Of a stretch of DNA of 64,000 bases, positions 8,899 through 18,580 are shown in pieces; position 1 is the stretch's first letter, and each line of letters opens with the position of its first letter. The translations under genes and the position numbers were made by a program. Location: the NCBI RefSeq assembly GCF_900184225.1, contig NZ_FXWZ01000002.1:974369-1038368 (forward strand), read 5' to 3'. Below the pieces are notes generated by a model, which saw only the letters and a program-made list of their open reading frames with translations, did not search any database and was not told where the DNA came from. This DNA is from Brevibacterium ihuae (GTDB taxonomy: Bacteria > Actinomycetota > Actinomycetes > Actinomycetales > Brevibacteriaceae).

Positions 8899-9528
8899 AT
8901 GACCACGACGATCGCCGTCTACGCCACCGACACCATGGCCGACTGGGAGTACGCCTACCTCACCGCCGAGGCGGCGCGCGCCGTCCAGCTCCGGCCCGAC
9001 CACATCGCAGTCCGCTTCGTCGGCGACGGCACGGAGTCCGTCCGCTCGCTCGGCGGGATGACGGTGGAGCCGAGCCTCGACCTCGCCGAGCTCACCGCCC
9101 TCCCCGAGCTCGCAGCCCTCGTGATCCCCGGCGGCGACACCTACTTCACCGGGCACGAGCGCCTGCTCGTGACCGTCTCCGCACTTCTCGAGAGGGACAT
9201 CCCGGTGGCCGCGATCTGCGGGGCCACGTTCCTCCTCGCCCGCGGCGGCCACCTCGACGAGCGCGCGCACACCTCGAACGCCCCGGAGTTCCTCGCATAC
9301 AGCGGCTACGGCGGCGGGGAGCACTACGTCGCGGCACCGGTGGTCACCGATCGCGGCGTGACGACGGCCACCGGGCTCCGACCGATCGAGTTCACCGCGG
9401 AGGTCATGCGGCTCACCGACCTCTACCCGAAGGACCTCGCCGATACCTGGGAGCGGCTGAACCACACCGCTGACCCGGCCGACTACCGGGCCCTCATGGA
9501 GGCCACCGATGCCTTCGCGCAGTCCTGA
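8899..9528 (+). CDS. DJ-1/PfpI-family (type 1 glutamine amidotransferase-like) protein
   Basis: The 209-residue protein has the DJ-1/PfpI fold: the conserved Glu17 in ADWEYAY, an IPGGD turn (77-80), and the nucleophile elbow AICGAT with Cys107. The best match is the YdeA-like branch, whose members include uncharacterised glutamine-amidotransferase-like proteins and stress proteins. Enzymatic activity is unproven for most of the family. Ribosome binding is by GGAAGGAAC before ATG 8899. It is the first gene of a two-gene operon with a MarR regulator, and the genes overlap by 20 bases. A stress-response or detoxification role sensed by the regulator is inferred from this arrangement. Confidence 0.85.
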   Translation: MTTTIAVYATDTMADWEYAYLTAEAARAVQLRPDHIAVRFVGDGTESVRSLGGMTVEPSLDLAELTALPELAALVIPGGDTYFTGHERLLVTVSALLERDIPVAAICGATFLLARGGHLDERAHTSNAPEFLAYSGYGGGEHYVAAPVVTDRGVTTATGLRPIEFTAEVMRLTDLYPKDLADTWERLNHTADPADYRALMEATDAFAQS

Positions 9529-9976
9529 GGGCGATGCGCTCACCGCGCTCGTCCTGCCGGCCTTCGAGCTCAACGGCGAGTTCCTCGCCGCGGCGGAGAT
9601 GATCACCGCCCCGCGGGAGCTCACCCCCGCGCTGTGGCAGGTGCTCGGCGCCACCCTCGACGCGCCGCTGCCGGTCGCGGAGATCGCCCGCAGGGTGGGT
9701 CTCGGACTGGCGCGGCAGAGCGTGCAGCGGGTGGCGAATGTGCTCGTCGAGCGGGACTGGGCGGAATGGCAGGACAACCCGAGCCATCAGCGTGCCAAGC
9801 TCCTGGCACCCACGGCCGCCGGTCGACGCGCGGTCGCGGCGATGGCGGCAGAGCAGCACGCGTGGGCGGATGCGGTCGGAGCGGCGCTCGGCACCGAGGA
9901 CCTCGACCGGCTCCGCTCACTCATCGAGCGGGTGATCACGGCCTCGCGCGACTACCGCCGGGCGCAGGACGGGTGA
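9509..9976 (+). CDS. MarR-family transcriptional regulator
   Basis: The 155-residue protein has a central winged helix-turn-helix: [31 protein letters not shown], then a wing and [13 protein letters not shown], as in MarR proteins. Flanking helices provide the dimer interface. The start ATG 9509 overlaps the end of the DJ-1-like gene by 20 bases in another frame, so the two products are coupled. The tandem palindromes at 8826-8860 upstream of the operon are the obvious candidate operators. No conserved cysteine suggesting an oxidation switch is visible: the sequence contains no Cys, so a small-molecule ligand is more likely than thiol sensing. Confidence 0.85.
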   Translation: MPSRSPEGDALTALVLPAFELNGEFLAAAEMITAPRELTPALWQVLGATLDAPLPVAEIARRVGLGLARQSVQRVANVLVERDWAEWQDNPSHQRAKLLAPTAAGRRAVAAMAAEQHAWADAVGAALGTEDLDRLRSLIERVITASRDYRRAQDG

Positions 9977-9982
9977 GGCCGG

Positions 9983-10555
9983 TCAGGCGCCCGCGATGAT
10001 CTCGGCGGCGAAATGGTCGTAGGTCTCCCAGGCCGCGGTCCCCTTGAGGACGACGGTGGTGTCGCCCACCGGTCCGACGAGCGCCTGCTCGCCGCGGGAG
10101 TTCTCGTAGGCGGTGAACGTCTGCCCGGAGACCTCGCGGGTGCCGACCTCGGCGAGCTCGTCGGTCACCATCGACCGCACCCAGTTCTCGTTCCCCCGGG
10201 ACTGCCGCAGGGACATCCACTCGCGCTCGGGTCCGACCCACGACACGTACCACGTGTCGACGGCGGGGGTCCCCATGGGCTCGAAGTTCACCTCGTTGCT
10301 CACCCAGCCCTCGGGCAGCTCGGGCACCGCGAGGGGGAAGTCGGAGGAGGTCTGCGCCGATTCCGCCATCCCGACGTAGTCGACCTCGCGCTCGAGCTCG
10401 TTCGCCGGCTCCGGCACGAAGGCGAAGGCGACGAGGACCGCGGCGAGGCACACGCCGAGCGCGATCGCCATATTCACCCAGTTGGAGGACATGCGGATCT
10501 GCCGCATCTCCTCGCGCGAACCCGGCTGCACCGGGGCTGCCCCTCTGTCGTCCAC
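9983..10555 (-). CDS. DUF4245 family membrane-anchored protein
   Basis: This 190-residue protein has a short cytoplasmic N-terminus, one transmembrane helix (about residues 28-47, [21 protein letters not shown]) and an extracytoplasmic domain of DUF4245, a family found almost only in actinobacteria. Conserved features include [10 protein letters not shown] and the Trp-containing strand DTWYVSWVG. Function is unknown. The start is GTG 10555, with CACAAT at 10567-10562 on the minus strand, six bases upstream, and no Shine-Dalgarno. It lies back to back with glpX, as in mycobacteria (Rv1100 beside Rv1099c). Its stop is seven bases from that of the convergent MarR gene. Confidence 0.85.
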   Translation of the reverse strand: MDDRGAAPVQPGSREEMRQIRMSSNWVNMAIALGVCLAAVLVAFAFVPEPANELEREVDYVGMAESAQTSSDFPLAVPELPEGWVSNEVNFEPMGTPAVDTWYVSWVGPEREWMSLRQSRGNENWVRSMVTDELAEVGTREVSGQTFTAYENSRGEQALVGPVGDTTVVLKGTAAWETYDHFAAEIIAGA

Positions 10556-10561
10556 CCGGCC

Positions 10562-10698
10562 ATTGTGCCGTGTGCGCGCCGCCCGGCCAAACCGGTCCGG
10601 GCCCCGGGCGTGCGGCCGGAGTCCGACCGTGCGGGAGTCCCGCCGGCGTCGGTGCGCGCGAGACCCGCTGGTTGCCGGACCTGGGCGAGTGGCACAAT
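10562..10698. promoter_or_regulatory. divergent leaderless promoters of the DUF4245 gene and glpX
   Basis: GGCACAAT occurs on each strand, with the hexamer CACAAT at 10567-10562 (minus) and 10693-10698 (plus). Each is followed by exactly six bases and then the start codon (GTG 10555, ATG 10705). Identical elements at both ends of the 149-base divergent region suggest matched -10 boxes. Confidence 0.5.
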
Positions 10699-10704
10699 GA
10701 CACT

Positions 10705-11847
10705 ATGAGTGAGACGACGCCGTCAGAGAACCCGTCCGAGACCACCGACGCCCCGAAGGCGCACCACGGCGGAGGTCGGGCAGAGACCCCGCCCGTCGCG
10801 GTGACCGACACCTGGACGCAGAAGCTCCGGGGCGACGAGAGCGGGCCCGACCGCAACCTCGCCCTCGAGCTCGTCCGCGTCACCGAGGCCGCCGCGATCG
10901 CCGCCGCCCCGTGGGTGGGACGCGGGGACAAGCTCGCCGCCGACGGCGCCGCCGTGGCCGCGATGCGCAACGTCATCTCCACCGTCCGGATGGACGGCAC
11001 CGTCGTCATCGGCGAGGGCGAGAAGGACGAGGCGCCCATGCTCTTCAACGGCGAGGCCGTGGGCGACCGCCAGGGACCCAAGTGCGACGTCGCCGTCGAC
11101 CCGATCGACGGCACCACGCTCACCGCCAAGGGCATGCCGAACGCGATCTCCGTCATGGCGGTGAGCGAGGGCGGCGCGATGTACGATCCGTCGGCCGTCT
11201 TCTACATGGAGAAGCTCGTCACCGGACCCGAGGCGGCCGACGCCGTCGACCTCCGCCTCCCCGTCGCGGAGAACATCCGCCGGGTGGCGAAGGCCAAGGG
11301 CAAGCGCACCGACATGTCCTCGGTCACCGTCGTCATCCTCGACCGACCGCGCCACGCCGAGCTCATCGACGAGGTCCGGCAGGCCGGCGCCCGCATCCGC
11401 CTCATCAGCGACGGCGACGTCGCCGGTGCGATCGCGGCCTGCCGTCCCGGAACCGGCATCGACATGCTCATGGGCATCGGCGGCACCCCGGAGGGCATCA
11501 TCACCGCCTGCGCGATCAACGCCCTGGGCGGAGTGATCCAGGGCCGCCTGTGGCCGCAGTCGGACGAGGAGCGCACCAACGCCGAGCGCGCCGGCCTCGA
11601 GCTCGGCGCGGTGCTCAACATCGACGATCTCGTCACCGGCGACAACACGTACTTCGTCGCCACCGGCATCACCGAGGGCGACCTCCTCGAAGGCGTCCGG
11701 TACGAAGGTCAGCGCGTGCTCACCCACTCGCTCGTCATGCGCTCGAAGTCGGGCACGGTGCGCAACGTCTACGCCGAGCACCAGCTCGAGAAGACCGCGT
11801 CCTATGTCGAGGCGGCCGAGGAGGCAGCACGCCGTGGCCTCGTCTGA
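10705..11847 (+). CDS. glpX: class II fructose-1,6-bisphosphatase
   Basis: GlpX hydrolyses fructose-1,6-bisphosphate to fructose-6-phosphate, the committed step of gluconeogenesis, and is the essential FBPase of most actinobacteria. The metal-binding motifs [10 protein letters not shown] (103-112) and DPIDGTT (132-138) are intact, as is the GIGGTPEG loop. An unusually long, low-complexity N-terminal extension of about 45 residues precedes the catalytic domain. The ATG at 10705 lacks a Shine-Dalgarno and follows CACAAT by six bases, so it looks leaderless. The beta-carbonic anhydrase gene begins within its last codons, forming an operon that probably continues to fumC. Confidence 0.96.
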   Translation: MSETTPSENPSETTDAPKAHHGGGRAETPPVAVTDTWTQKLRGDESGPDRNLALELVRVTEAAAIAAAPWVGRGDKLAADGAAVAAMRNVISTVRMDGTVVIGEGEKDEAPMLFNGEAVGDRQGPKCDVAVDPIDGTTLTAKGMPNAISVMAVSEGGAMYDPSAVFYMEKLVTGPEAADAVDLRLPVAENIRRVAKAKGKRTDMSSVTVVILDRPRHAELIDEVRQAGARIRLISDGDVAGAIAACRPGTGIDMLMGIGGTPEGIITACAINALGGVIQGRLWPQSDEERTNAERAGLELGAVLNIDDLVTGDNTYFVATGITEGDLLEGVRYEGQRVLTHSLVMRSKSGTVRNVYAEHQLEKTASYVEAAEEAARRGLV

Positions 11848-12493
11848 GCTGCAGCGTCCGAGCACCCCCTCGGAGGTCTACCGGACCCTCATGGAGGGCA
11901 ACGACCGCTTCGTCAACGGGACGCCCGCCCATCCGAACCAGGACGCCTCCCGGCGGCAGGCGCTCACCGCGGCGCAGGCGCCCTTCGCCACCCTGTTCGG
12001 CTGCGCGGACTCCCGGGTCGCCGCAGAGATGATCTTCGATGTCGGGCTCGGCGAGATGTTCGTCGTCCGGACCGCCGGCCAGGTCGCGGACTCGGTGACG
12101 ATCGGCAGCCTCGAGTACGGCGTCGAAGTGCTCGGCACCCCCCTGCTCGTCGTCCTCGGCCACGACAGCTGCGGGGCGATCACCGCCGCGCTCGACTCCT
12201 TCGAGACCGGTGCGATGCCCGAGGGCTTCATCTCCGATGTCGTGTCCAAGCTGCTGCCCTCGGTCGTGCGGGCGAAGGGCGCCGAGCGCGGCGACGTGCA
12301 GGGCACCGTCGTGCAGAACACCATCGACACCGTGCGCCGGCTCCCCCAGCGCTCGGCGATCCTGCGCACCGCCGTCGAGGACGGCCGCCTCGTCATCGCC
12401 GGCCTGACCTACCGCCTGGCCGACGGCAGGGTCAACCTCGTCGCGAAGCTCGACGCGAGCGGCGTCACCGAGACCCCGGACGCCGATTCCTGA
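11834..12493 (+). CDS. beta-class carbonic anhydrase
   Basis: This zinc enzyme interconverts CO2 and bicarbonate. Zinc ligands are Cys57 (in FGCADSR), His110 and Cys113 (in GHDSCG), with the Asp59-Arg61 dyad of the beta class intact. I chose GTG 11834 because GAGGAGG at 11818-11824 lies nine bases upstream. An ATG at 11804 would add ten basic residues and a longer overlap with glpX. The gene overlaps glpX by 14 bases, so it is coupled. Supplying bicarbonate for carboxylation reactions is the likely role. It is distinct from the gamma-class-like protein at 29665-30237. Confidence 0.93.
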   Translation: MASSELQRPSTPSEVYRTLMEGNDRFVNGTPAHPNQDASRRQALTAAQAPFATLFGCADSRVAAEMIFDVGLGEMFVVRTAGQVADSVTIGSLEYGVEVLGTPLLVVLGHDSCGAITAALDSFETGAMPEGFISDVVSKLLPSVVRAKGAERGDVQGTVVQNTIDTVRRLPQRSAILRTAVEDGRLVIAGLTYRLADGRVNLVAKLDASGVTETPDADS

Positions 12494-12572
12494 GACCTCC
12501 CCGTCCCCCGGACGGCACATCCGCAGCGGACCGGCCCCGGCCGCACCCACCCCAGCAAGGAGCTGACACGCA

Positions 12573-13976
12573 ATGACCGAAGAATTCCGCATCGAGCACG
12601 ACACCATGGGCGAGGTCAAGGTCCCCGCCCAGGCCCTCTACCGGGCGCAGACGCAGCGCGCCGTCGAGAACTTCCCGATCTCCGGTTCGACCCTCGAGAG
12701 CGCCCACATCGCGGCCCTCGCCCAGGTGAAGAAGGCCGCCGCCCGCGCCAACGAGGAGCTCGGGGTCCTCGACGCCGAGCGCTCGCAGGCCATCCAGACC
12801 GCCGCGGACGCGGTCATCGCGGGCGAGCACGACGGCGAGTTCCCCATCGACGTGTTCCAGACCGGGTCGGGCACCTCGTCGAACATGAACACCAACGAGG
12901 TCCTCGCCACGCTCGCCACCCGCGCCCTCGAGGGCACCGGCACCGAGGTCCACCCCAACGACCACGTCAACGCCTCACAGTCCTCGAACGACGTGTTTCC
13001 CACCTCGGTCCACGTCGCCGTGACCTCGGCGCTGGTCCACGACCTCACCCCGGCGATGGCCCACCTCGCGGAATCGCTCGAGAAGAAGGCCGCGGAGTTC
13101 GAGAACATCGTCAAGTCCGGCCGCACCCACCTCATGGACGCCACCCCGGTGACCCTGGGCCAGGAGTTCGGCGGCTACGCCGCCCAGGTCCGCTACGGCA
13201 TCGAGCGCATCGAGGCCTCCCTGCCCCGCGTCGCCGAGGTCCCCCAGGGCGGCACCGCGGTGGGCACCGGCATCAACACCCCGGCCGGCTTCTCCTCGCG
13301 CGTCGTCGAGCTCCTCGCCGAGCAGACCGGGCTGCCGATCACCGAGGCCCGCAACCACTTCGAGGCGCAGGCCAACCGCGACGGCCTCGTCGAGGTCTCC
13401 GGCCAGCTCCGCACGATCGCGTACAGCTACATGAAGATCAACAACGACCTGCGCTGGATGGGCTCGGGCCCGAACACCGGTCTGGGCGAGCTCCACATTC
13501 CCGACCTCCAGCCCGGCTCCTCGATCATGCCCGGCAAGGTCAACCCGGTGATCTGCGAGGCCGCGATCCAGGCCGCCGCCCAGGTCATCGGCAACGACAC
13601 CACCGTGGCCCTGTCCTCGACGAACGGCGCCTTCGAGCTCAACGTCGGGATCCCGGTGATGGCGAAGAACCTCCTCGAGTCGATCCGCCTCATCGCGAAC
13701 GTCTCGCGCGTCATGGCCGACAAGATGATCGACGGGCTCACCGCCAACGAGGAGCGCTGCCGCTTCCTCGCCGAGGCCTCACCCTCGATCGTCACCCCGC
13801 TCAACAAGGTCATCGGTTACGAGGCGGCGGCGAAGATCGCCAAGCACGCGGTGGCGAACAAGATGACCGTCAAGGAGGCGACGATCGCCCTCGGCTTCGT
13901 CGAGGACGGCTCGATCACCGAGGCCGACCTCGACAAGGCGCTCGACGTCACCACGATGATCGGCGACTACCGCTAG
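12573..13976 (+). CDS. fumC: class II fumarate hydratase
   Basis: FumC is the iron-independent homotetrameric fumarase of the TCA cycle (fumarate to malate). The superfamily signature [11 protein letters not shown] is at residues 315-325. The other active-site segments [13 protein letters not shown] (98-109), NASQSSND (133-140) and [11 protein letters not shown] (182-192, with the catalytic His186) are complete. The 467-aa length is normal. The start ATG is preceded by AAGGAG. The gene follows the carbonic anhydrase by 79 bases; glpX-fum adjacency is conserved in actinobacteria. A short GC hairpin follows the stop. Confidence 0.97.
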   Translation: MTEEFRIEHDTMGEVKVPAQALYRAQTQRAVENFPISGSTLESAHIAALAQVKKAAARANEELGVLDAERSQAIQTAADAVIAGEHDGEFPIDVFQTGSGTSSNMNTNEVLATLATRALEGTGTEVHPNDHVNASQSSNDVFPTSVHVAVTSALVHDLTPAMAHLAESLEKKAAEFENIVKSGRTHLMDATPVTLGQEFGGYAAQVRYGIERIEASLPRVAEVPQGGTAVGTGINTPAGFSSRVVELLAEQTGLPITEARNHFEAQANRDGLVEVSGQLRTIAYSYMKINNDLRWMGSGPNTGLGELHIPDLQPGSSIMPGKVNPVICEAAIQAAAQVIGNDTTVALSSTNGAFELNVGIPVMAKNLLESIRLIANVSRVMADKMIDGLTANEERCRFLAEASPSIVTPLNKVIGYEAAAKIAKHAVANKMTVKEATIALGFVEDGSITEADLDKALDVTTMIGDYR

Positions 13977-13984
13977 AACCCGGC

Positions 13985-14002
13985 GGGCGGCTCCGTCCGC
14001 CC
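13985..14002 (+). terminator. short GC hairpin after fumC
   Basis: GGGCGG-CTCCGT-CCGCCC forms a six-pair stem nine bases after the fumC stop without a T tract. It is a weak terminator or mRNA-stabilising stem. Confidence 0.4.
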
Positions 14003-14105
14003 TGCAGCACCGGCCGTCCTGCCGCGTCCCTCCGGGGTCGCGGCGGGGCGGCCGCTGTCGTCCGCGGGCACGACGCCCGGCCCCTCGACCCCAGGAGGAC
14101 CCACC

Positions 14106-14861
14106 ATGACCGCCCTCGCCGACCGCCTGCGCCGCGCCCATTCCCGGGCGACGATGGTGGGCTGGGACTTCTCCCGCCTCGACGGCCGGCTCAGCGCCGA
14201 CGATCCGCCGTGGGACTTCGAGGCCGACTGCCTGAGCGCGCTGCGGACCGCGCGGACGGCCGCCGACCTCGGCACCGGGGGCGGTGAGCGCCTGCTCGCG
14301 CTCCTCGCCCGGATGCCGCAGGAGGACAGGGGCACGATCGCGGCGACCGAGGGGTGGGCGCCCAACCTGCCCGTCGCCCGGCGTGCCCTCGCTCCGGCGG
14401 GCATCGAGGTGCTCCCCTACGACTCCGAGGCCGGCGACGCCCTGCCGTTCGCCCCCGCCGCGCTCGACCTCGTCATGGCCCGGCACGAGTCCTTCGACCC
14501 GGTCGAGGTCGCCCAGAGCCTCTGCCCGGGCGGCAGGCTGCTCACCCAGCAGGTCGACGGCACCGAGGCCGGTGAGCTCCGGGAGTGGTTCGGTGGCGAG
14601 CCGCAGCACCCCGAGGTCACGCTCGATCGGATGACGCACGACCTCACCGCGGCCGGGCTGCGCATCGAGGTCGGCGAGGAATGGACGGGCACGATGGTGT
14701 TCTCCGGAGCCGAGGCGCTCGTCGAGTACCTCGGCCTCGTCCCGTGGGACGTGCCGGGATTCGACGTCGACGACCATCTCCCGATGCTCGCCCGGCTCGA
14801 TGCCGGCGGCTCCATCGCGGTGACGCAGAAGCGGTTCCGGGTGACGGCCGTCCGCCTATGA
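14106..14861 (+). CDS. class I SAM-dependent methyltransferase
   Basis: The 251-residue protein has a Rossmann methyltransferase core: AADLGTGGGERLLALLA (about residues 52-68) is motif I, the SAM-binding loop. An acidic Asp/Glu strand and the post-motif RHESFDPVEVAQSLCPGGRLLTQQVDG follow. The C-terminal region is of the type found in uncharacterised actinobacterial small-molecule methyltransferases. The substrate is unknown. Start ATG 14106 has AGGAGG six bases upstream. The gene is followed after six bases by the nitrobindin gene, whose -10 overlaps this stop codon. Confidence 0.8.
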   Translation: MTALADRLRRAHSRATMVGWDFSRLDGRLSADDPPWDFEADCLSALRTARTAADLGTGGGERLLALLARMPQEDRGTIAATEGWAPNLPVARRALAPAGIEVLPYDSEAGDALPFAPAALDLVMARHESFDPVEVAQSLCPGGRLLTQQVDGTEAGELREWFGGEPQHPEVTLDRMTHDLTAAGLRIEVGEEWTGTMVFSGAEALVEYLGLVPWDVPGFDVDDHLPMLARLDAGGSIAVTQKRFRVTAVRL

Positions 14862-14867
14862 TGAGGC

Positions 14868-15386
14868 ATGAGCATCCACCCCGACCTCGCACCCCTCGCC
14901 CGGCTCGTCGGGACCTGGCGCGGCACCGGCAGCGGTGAGTACCCGACGATCGAGCCCTTCTCCTACACGGAGGAGCTCGTCCTCACCGACATCGGCAAGC
15001 CGTTCCTCGAGTACCGGCAGCGCACCCGCGCCGCCGACGGCCGACCGCTCCACACCGAGACGGGTTACCTCCGCGCACCCGCACCGGGCCGCATCGAGCT
15101 CGTCCTCGCCCAGCCCATGGGTCAGACCGAGCTCGCGGAGGGGACGGTCACCTGCGGGCAGCGGGACGACGAGTCGCCGGCGACCGCTCCCGGAGCGGAA
15201 CCGGACATCGAGATCCGCCTACGGTCCCGAGTGGTGAACTCCGCGAGCGCGAAGCACGTGGAGTCGACCGAGCGGATCTACCGGCTCGTCGGCGACACCC
15301 TCATCGCCGAGTTCGCCATGGCCGCGGTGGGACTCCCCCTCACCCACCACCTCTCCTCCGAGCTCCGCCGCGTCGCCGAGGACTGA
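14868..15386 (+). CDS. nitrobindin-type heme-binding beta-barrel (FABP-like) protein
   Basis: The 172-residue protein opens with LVGTWRGTGSGEYPTI (13-28), the hallmark of bacterial nitrobindins, 10-stranded beta-barrels that bind ferric heme. It ends with a His-containing LTHHLSSEL where the proximal heme ligand is expected. Characterised relatives isomerise peroxynitrite to nitrate and bind NO; that activity here is an inference. The start ATG 14868 has no Shine-Dalgarno. TATGAT at 14857-14862 lies five bases before it and overlaps the methyltransferase stop, suggesting a leaderless internal promoter. Confidence 0.88.
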   Translation: MSIHPDLAPLARLVGTWRGTGSGEYPTIEPFSYTEELVLTDIGKPFLEYRQRTRAADGRPLHTETGYLRAPAPGRIELVLAQPMGQTELAEGTVTCGQRDDESPATAPGAEPDIEIRLRSRVVNSASAKHVESTERIYRLVGDTLIAEFAMAAVGLPLTHHLSSELRRVAED

Positions 15387-15397
15387 GCGCGGCCCGT

Positions 15398-16702
15398 TCA
15401 GTGGAGGTCGTACTCCTCGAGCACGCTCGTGACGAGGGCGGCGATCGCGGAGCGCTCGGACCGGGTGAGCGTGATGTGGGCGAACAGCGCGTGCCCCTTG
15501 AGCTTCTCGATGACCGCGGCGACGCCGTCGTGCCGGCTCACCCGGAGATTGTCGCGCTGGGCGACGTCGTGGGTGAGGACGACCCGTGAGTTCTGGCCGA
15601 GGCGCGAGAGCACGGTGAGGAGCACGTTCCGCTCGAGCGACTGCGCCTCGTCGACGATGACGTAGGCGTCGTGGAGCGAGCGGCCGCGGATGTGCGTGAG
15701 CGGCAGCACCTCGAGCAGCCCGCGGTGGACGACCTCGTCGATGACGTTCTTCGACACGAGCGCCCCGAGCGTGTCGAACACCGCCTCCGCCCACGGGTTC
15801 ATCTTCTCCCCCTCGGAGCCGGGCAGGTACCCGAGATTCTGCCCGCCCACCGCATAGAGCGGCCGGAACACCATGATCTTCTGCTGCGTGCGGTCCTCGA
15901 GCACCGCCTGCAGGCCGGCCATGAGCGCGAGCGCGGATTTGCCGGTGCCGGCGCGGCCGCCGAGCGACACGATGCCGAGGTCCTGGTCGGTGAGGAGATC
16001 GATCGCGATCCGCTGCTCGGCCGAGCGACCGTGGACGCCGAACACGTCCCGGTCCCCGCGCACGAGCCTGATACGGTTCGGACCCACCACACGGCCCAGT
16101 CCGGACCCGCGCGGGGAGCTGAGCACGAGGCCGGTGTTGACGACCTCGCCGAAGACCGCCGCGGTCTCGAGGTGACCGGTGTCGAACAGCTCCTTCATCT
16201 CCGCCTCGTCGAGCGCCGCCTCGGACAGGCCGGTGAAGCCGGAGTCGACGGCGAGCTCGGCGAGGTACTCCTCGGCGCGGAGCCCGAGCGCCGAGGCCTT
16301 GACGCGCATCGGGACGTCCTTGGTGACGACGGTGACGGAATCGCCCTCGGCCTGGAGGTTCCGCGCGACGGCGAGGATCCGGGTGTCGTTCTCCCGCCGG
16401 TCGAAGGCCACGGGCATGGCGGTCGCGTCGACGTGGTTGAGCTCGACGCGCAGCGTCCCGCCCTCCTCGCCCACCGGCACCGGCTCGTCGAGCCGTCCGA
16501 ACTCCTGGCGGAGCTCGTCGAGCAGGTTGAGGGCCTTCCGGGCCGCGTAGCCGAGCTCCGGGTGGTCGCGCTTGCCCTCGAGCTCGCTGACGACGATGAG
16601 CGGGATCACCACCTCGTGCTCGGCGAAGCGGTACACCGCGTTCGGATCCGAGAGCAGGACCGAGGTGTCGAGGACATAGGTGGTGCGGTTCGTTGCGGCC
16701 AT
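15398..16702 (-). CDS. PhoH-family PIN-ATPase (PhoH2)
   Basis: The 434-residue protein fuses an N-terminal PIN ribonuclease domain to a PhoH ATPase. The PIN domain has the acidic residue Asp12 in [11 protein letters not shown], Glu40 and the NDTRILAVA segment. The ATPase has Walker [10 protein letters not shown] at 248-256 and Walker B VIVDEAQ at 348-354. This is the PhoH2 architecture; mycobacterial PhoH2 is an RNA helicase/ribonuclease. It acts in the cytosol and probably in RNA turnover under stress. The ATG at 16702 has GGGGAG upstream. Its end nearly meets the convergent nitrobindin gene (11 bases). No separate antitoxin is seen next to it. Confidence 0.93.
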   Translation of the reverse strand: MAATNRTTYVLDTSVLLSDPNAVYRFAEHEVVIPLIVVSELEGKRDHPELGYAARKALNLLDELRQEFGRLDEPVPVGEEGGTLRVELNHVDATAMPVAFDRRENDTRILAVARNLQAEGDSVTVVTKDVPMRVKASALGLRAEEYLAELAVDSGFTGLSEAALDEAEMKELFDTGHLETAAVFGEVVNTGLVLSSPRGSGLGRVVGPNRIRLVRGDRDVFGVHGRSAEQRIAIDLLTDQDLGIVSLGGRAGTGKSALALMAGLQAVLEDRTQQKIMVFRPLYAVGGQNLGYLPGSEGEKMNPWAEAVFDTLGALVSKNVIDEVVHRGLLEVLPLTHIRGRSLHDAYVIVDEAQSLERNVLLTVLSRLGQNSRVVLTHDVAQRDNLRVSRHDGVAAVIEKLKGHALFAHITLTRSERSAIAALVTSVLEEYDLH

Positions 16703-16798
16703 CGCGGGCTCCCCTGTGCAGCGGCTGCCGAGGTGCCCAGTGCTCCGTCCTTCCCCGACGAGGTGTTCACCCCGGGTTGGTGTCGGCCAACTGCTCCC

Positions 16799-16878
16799 AA
16801 ACTACCCGCGCGCGGGCGCAGGGCCCGGCGCCATGCCGCAGCGGCGGGTGACATCCCGGTGAATCGCCGCTGAATCGC
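16799..16878 (-). promoter_or_regulatory. candidate phoH promoter and short direct repeats
   Basis: TAGTTT at 16804-16799 (minus) is a plausible -10 giving a leader of about 90 bases for phoH. Upstream, TGAATCGC occurs twice on the plus strand (16860-16867, 16871-16878) with an 11-base period, as for a regulator binding one helix face. Both assignments are tentative. Confidence 0.3.
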
Positions 16879-16906
16879 ACGCCGCGAGCCGCGGCGGACG
16901 TCCGCG

Positions 16907-17695
16907 TCAGCGGCCGTAGCGGCGGTTGCGCTGCCCGTAGGCGCGCACGGCGCGGAGGAAGTCGGTGCGCCGGAAGTCGGGCCAGTAGGCCTCGCAGAAG
17001 TAGAACTCGGAGTACGCGCTCTGCCACATGAGGAAGCCCGAGAGGCGCTGCTCGCCGGAGGTCCGGATGATGAGGTCCGGATCCGGCTGGCCCTTCGTGT
17101 AGAGGTGCTCGGCGATGCACGCCTCGTCGAGGTCCTCGAGCGCCCCGTCGATCGTCGCCCCGGCCGCGCGCTCGTCCTCGAGCCAGCTCCGCACCGCGTC
17201 GACGACCTCCTGGCGTCCCCCGTACCCGACGGCGATGTTGACGGTGAGCCGCTTCTTCGTCGGTTCGCCGGAGGCGGAGCGCTGCTGGGCGCCGAGGAGC
17301 TGCGAGCGCAGCGGTTCGGGGATCATCCGGAGGTCGCCGACGAGCTGCACCGAGGCGGTCTCCCGGTCCGCGATGTCGGAGGCCATGCGGGCGATGATGT
17401 CGGTGAGGACTGCGACCTCCGCGGCCGGACGGTCGAGATTCTCCTTCGAGAGCACGTAGAGCGTGACGACCTCGACGCCGATCTCCTCGCACCAGTCGAG
17501 CAGGTCGAGGATCCGGCCGGCCCCCATCCGGTGGCCGTGCGCGGTGCTCGCCCCGAACTCCTTCGCCCAGCGCCGATTGCCGTCGGTGATGACGCCGACG
17601 TGGCGGGGCACCGGCTCGCCCGGCCCGAGGTTGCGCACGATGCGGCGGTCGTACAGGCGGTAGAGGCCCGACCGGAGGGTTCCGAGGATGCGCAT
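16907..17695 (-). CDS. uppS: isoprenyl transferase (undecaprenyl/decaprenyl diphosphate synthase family)
   Basis: This cis-prenyltransferase extends an allylic diphosphate with IPP to make the polyprenyl carrier for cell-wall glycans. The catalytic Asp38 lies in VGVITDGNRRWA. The RTSGEQRLSGFLMWQSAYSEFYF region and WPDF segment near the C-terminus carry the diphosphate-binding Arg and Ser residues. It works downstream of IspH. At 262 residues it has a short extra helix before the core. I chose ATG 17695: TAGTCT at 17708-17703 on the minus strand lies seven bases before it without a Shine-Dalgarno. Product chain length cannot be read from sequence. Confidence 0.94.
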   Translation of the reverse strand: MRILGTLRSGLYRLYDRRIVRNLGPGEPVPRHVGVITDGNRRWAKEFGASTAHGHRMGAGRILDLLDWCEEIGVEVVTLYVLSKENLDRPAAEVAVLTDIIARMASDIADRETASVQLVGDLRMIPEPLRSQLLGAQQRSASGEPTKKRLTVNIAVGYGGRQEVVDAVRSWLEDERAAGATIDGALEDLDEACIAEHLYTKGQPDPDLIIRTSGEQRLSGFLMWQSAYSEFYFCEAYWPDFRRTDFLRAVRAYGQRNRRYGR

Positions 17696-17702
17696 GCCCC
17701 TC

Positions 17703-17749
17703 AGACTACCGGGCCGGCGCATGCCGATCACCCTCGCAGCCGATAGACT
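17703..17749. promoter_or_regulatory. back-to-back leaderless promoters of uppS and trhA
   Basis: TAGTCT at 17708-17703 (minus) and TAGACT at 17744-17749 (plus) each sit exactly seven bases from the start codons ATG 17695 and ATG 17757. Only 61 bases separate the two genes. Confidence 0.55.
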
Positions 17750-17756
17750 CACCGGC

Positions 17757-18557
17757 ATGGAATCCGCCGCGCTCAGCCCGCCCGAGAACCGCCCCGACGC
17801 GGCGGCCGTGACCGGCGCGCGCGCAGCGGAGACGGCGGATGCCCGACCCGCGAGCACGTTCTACGGGAGTCGGCGCGGCCGGGCGCTCCGGCTCGAGCTC
17901 AGCCGGCTCGCCGGACAGATCCGACCCTCGTGGCGCGGCTGGATCCACACCGGGGCGTTCCCGCTCGCGGTGATCGGCGGCCTCGCACTCATCATCCTCT
18001 CGCCCACGATCGCCTCGCGGCTCGCCGCGGCGGTCTTCACCCTCACCGGCATGATGCTCTTCGGGACCTCGGCGGTCTACCACCGCGGTCGCTGGCGGAT
18101 GCGGGTGCGCCTCCTGCTCCGTCGCCTCGACCACGCGAACATCTTCCTCATCATCGCCGGCACCTACACGCCGCTCGCGGTGCTCATGCTCGAGCCGCTC
18201 GGGACGACGATCCTCCTCAGCATCATGTGGACCGGTGCGATCCTCGGGGTGATCTTCCGCATCGTGTGGACCACGGCGCCGCGCTGGCTGTTCGTCCCGG
18301 TGTACGTGGGGATCGGCGTGACCGGGGTCGGCTACGTCCCCGGGATCTGGCAGGCGAACCTCGCCGTCGCGATCCTCGTCATCGTGGGCGGCGCGCTCTA
18401 CATCGCGGGTGCGGTGATCTACGGCATCAAGCGCCCCGACCCAGCGCCCCGCGTGTTCGGCTACCACGAGATCTTCCACACCCTCACGGTGCTCGGCTTC
18501 GGCTGCCATCTCGCGGCGCTCCTCGTCGCGGCGGTGTCGATGAGCCCGGAGCTCTGA
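17757..18557 (+). CDS. trhA: hemolysin III / PAQR-family membrane protein
   Basis: The 266-residue protein has seven predicted membrane helices and the PAQR/hemolysin III residues: SAVYHR, LDHANIFLIIAGTYTP and YHEIFHTLTVLGFGCH, whose Ser, His, Asp and His residues form the zinc site. Bacterial TrhA proteins affect membrane lipid homeostasis; the hemolysin name is historical. A disordered N-terminal stretch of about 60 residues precedes the first helix. The start ATG 17757 is chosen because TAGACT lies seven bases before it and an earlier in-frame ATG would precede the promoter. trhA next to uppS is conserved in actinobacteria. Confidence 0.9.
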   Translation: MESAALSPPENRPDAAAVTGARAAETADARPASTFYGSRRGRALRLELSRLAGQIRPSWRGWIHTGAFPLAVIGGLALIILSPTIASRLAAAVFTLTGMMLFGTSAVYHRGRWRMRVRLLLRRLDHANIFLIIAGTYTPLAVLMLEPLGTTILLSIMWTGAILGVIFRIVWTTAPRWLFVPVYVGIGVTGVGYVPGIWQANLAVAILVIVGGALYIAGAVIYGIKRPDPAPRVFGYHEIFHTLTVLGFGCHLAALLVAAVSMSPEL

Positions 18558-18580
18558 GCGGTCGACCCCGTCCTCGCGGC

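Noticed and set aside
15398-16702. PIN-domain toxin-antitoxin system
   Set aside because: The PIN domain is fused to a PhoH ATPase and no small antitoxin ORF precedes it; the neighbours are housekeeping genes.
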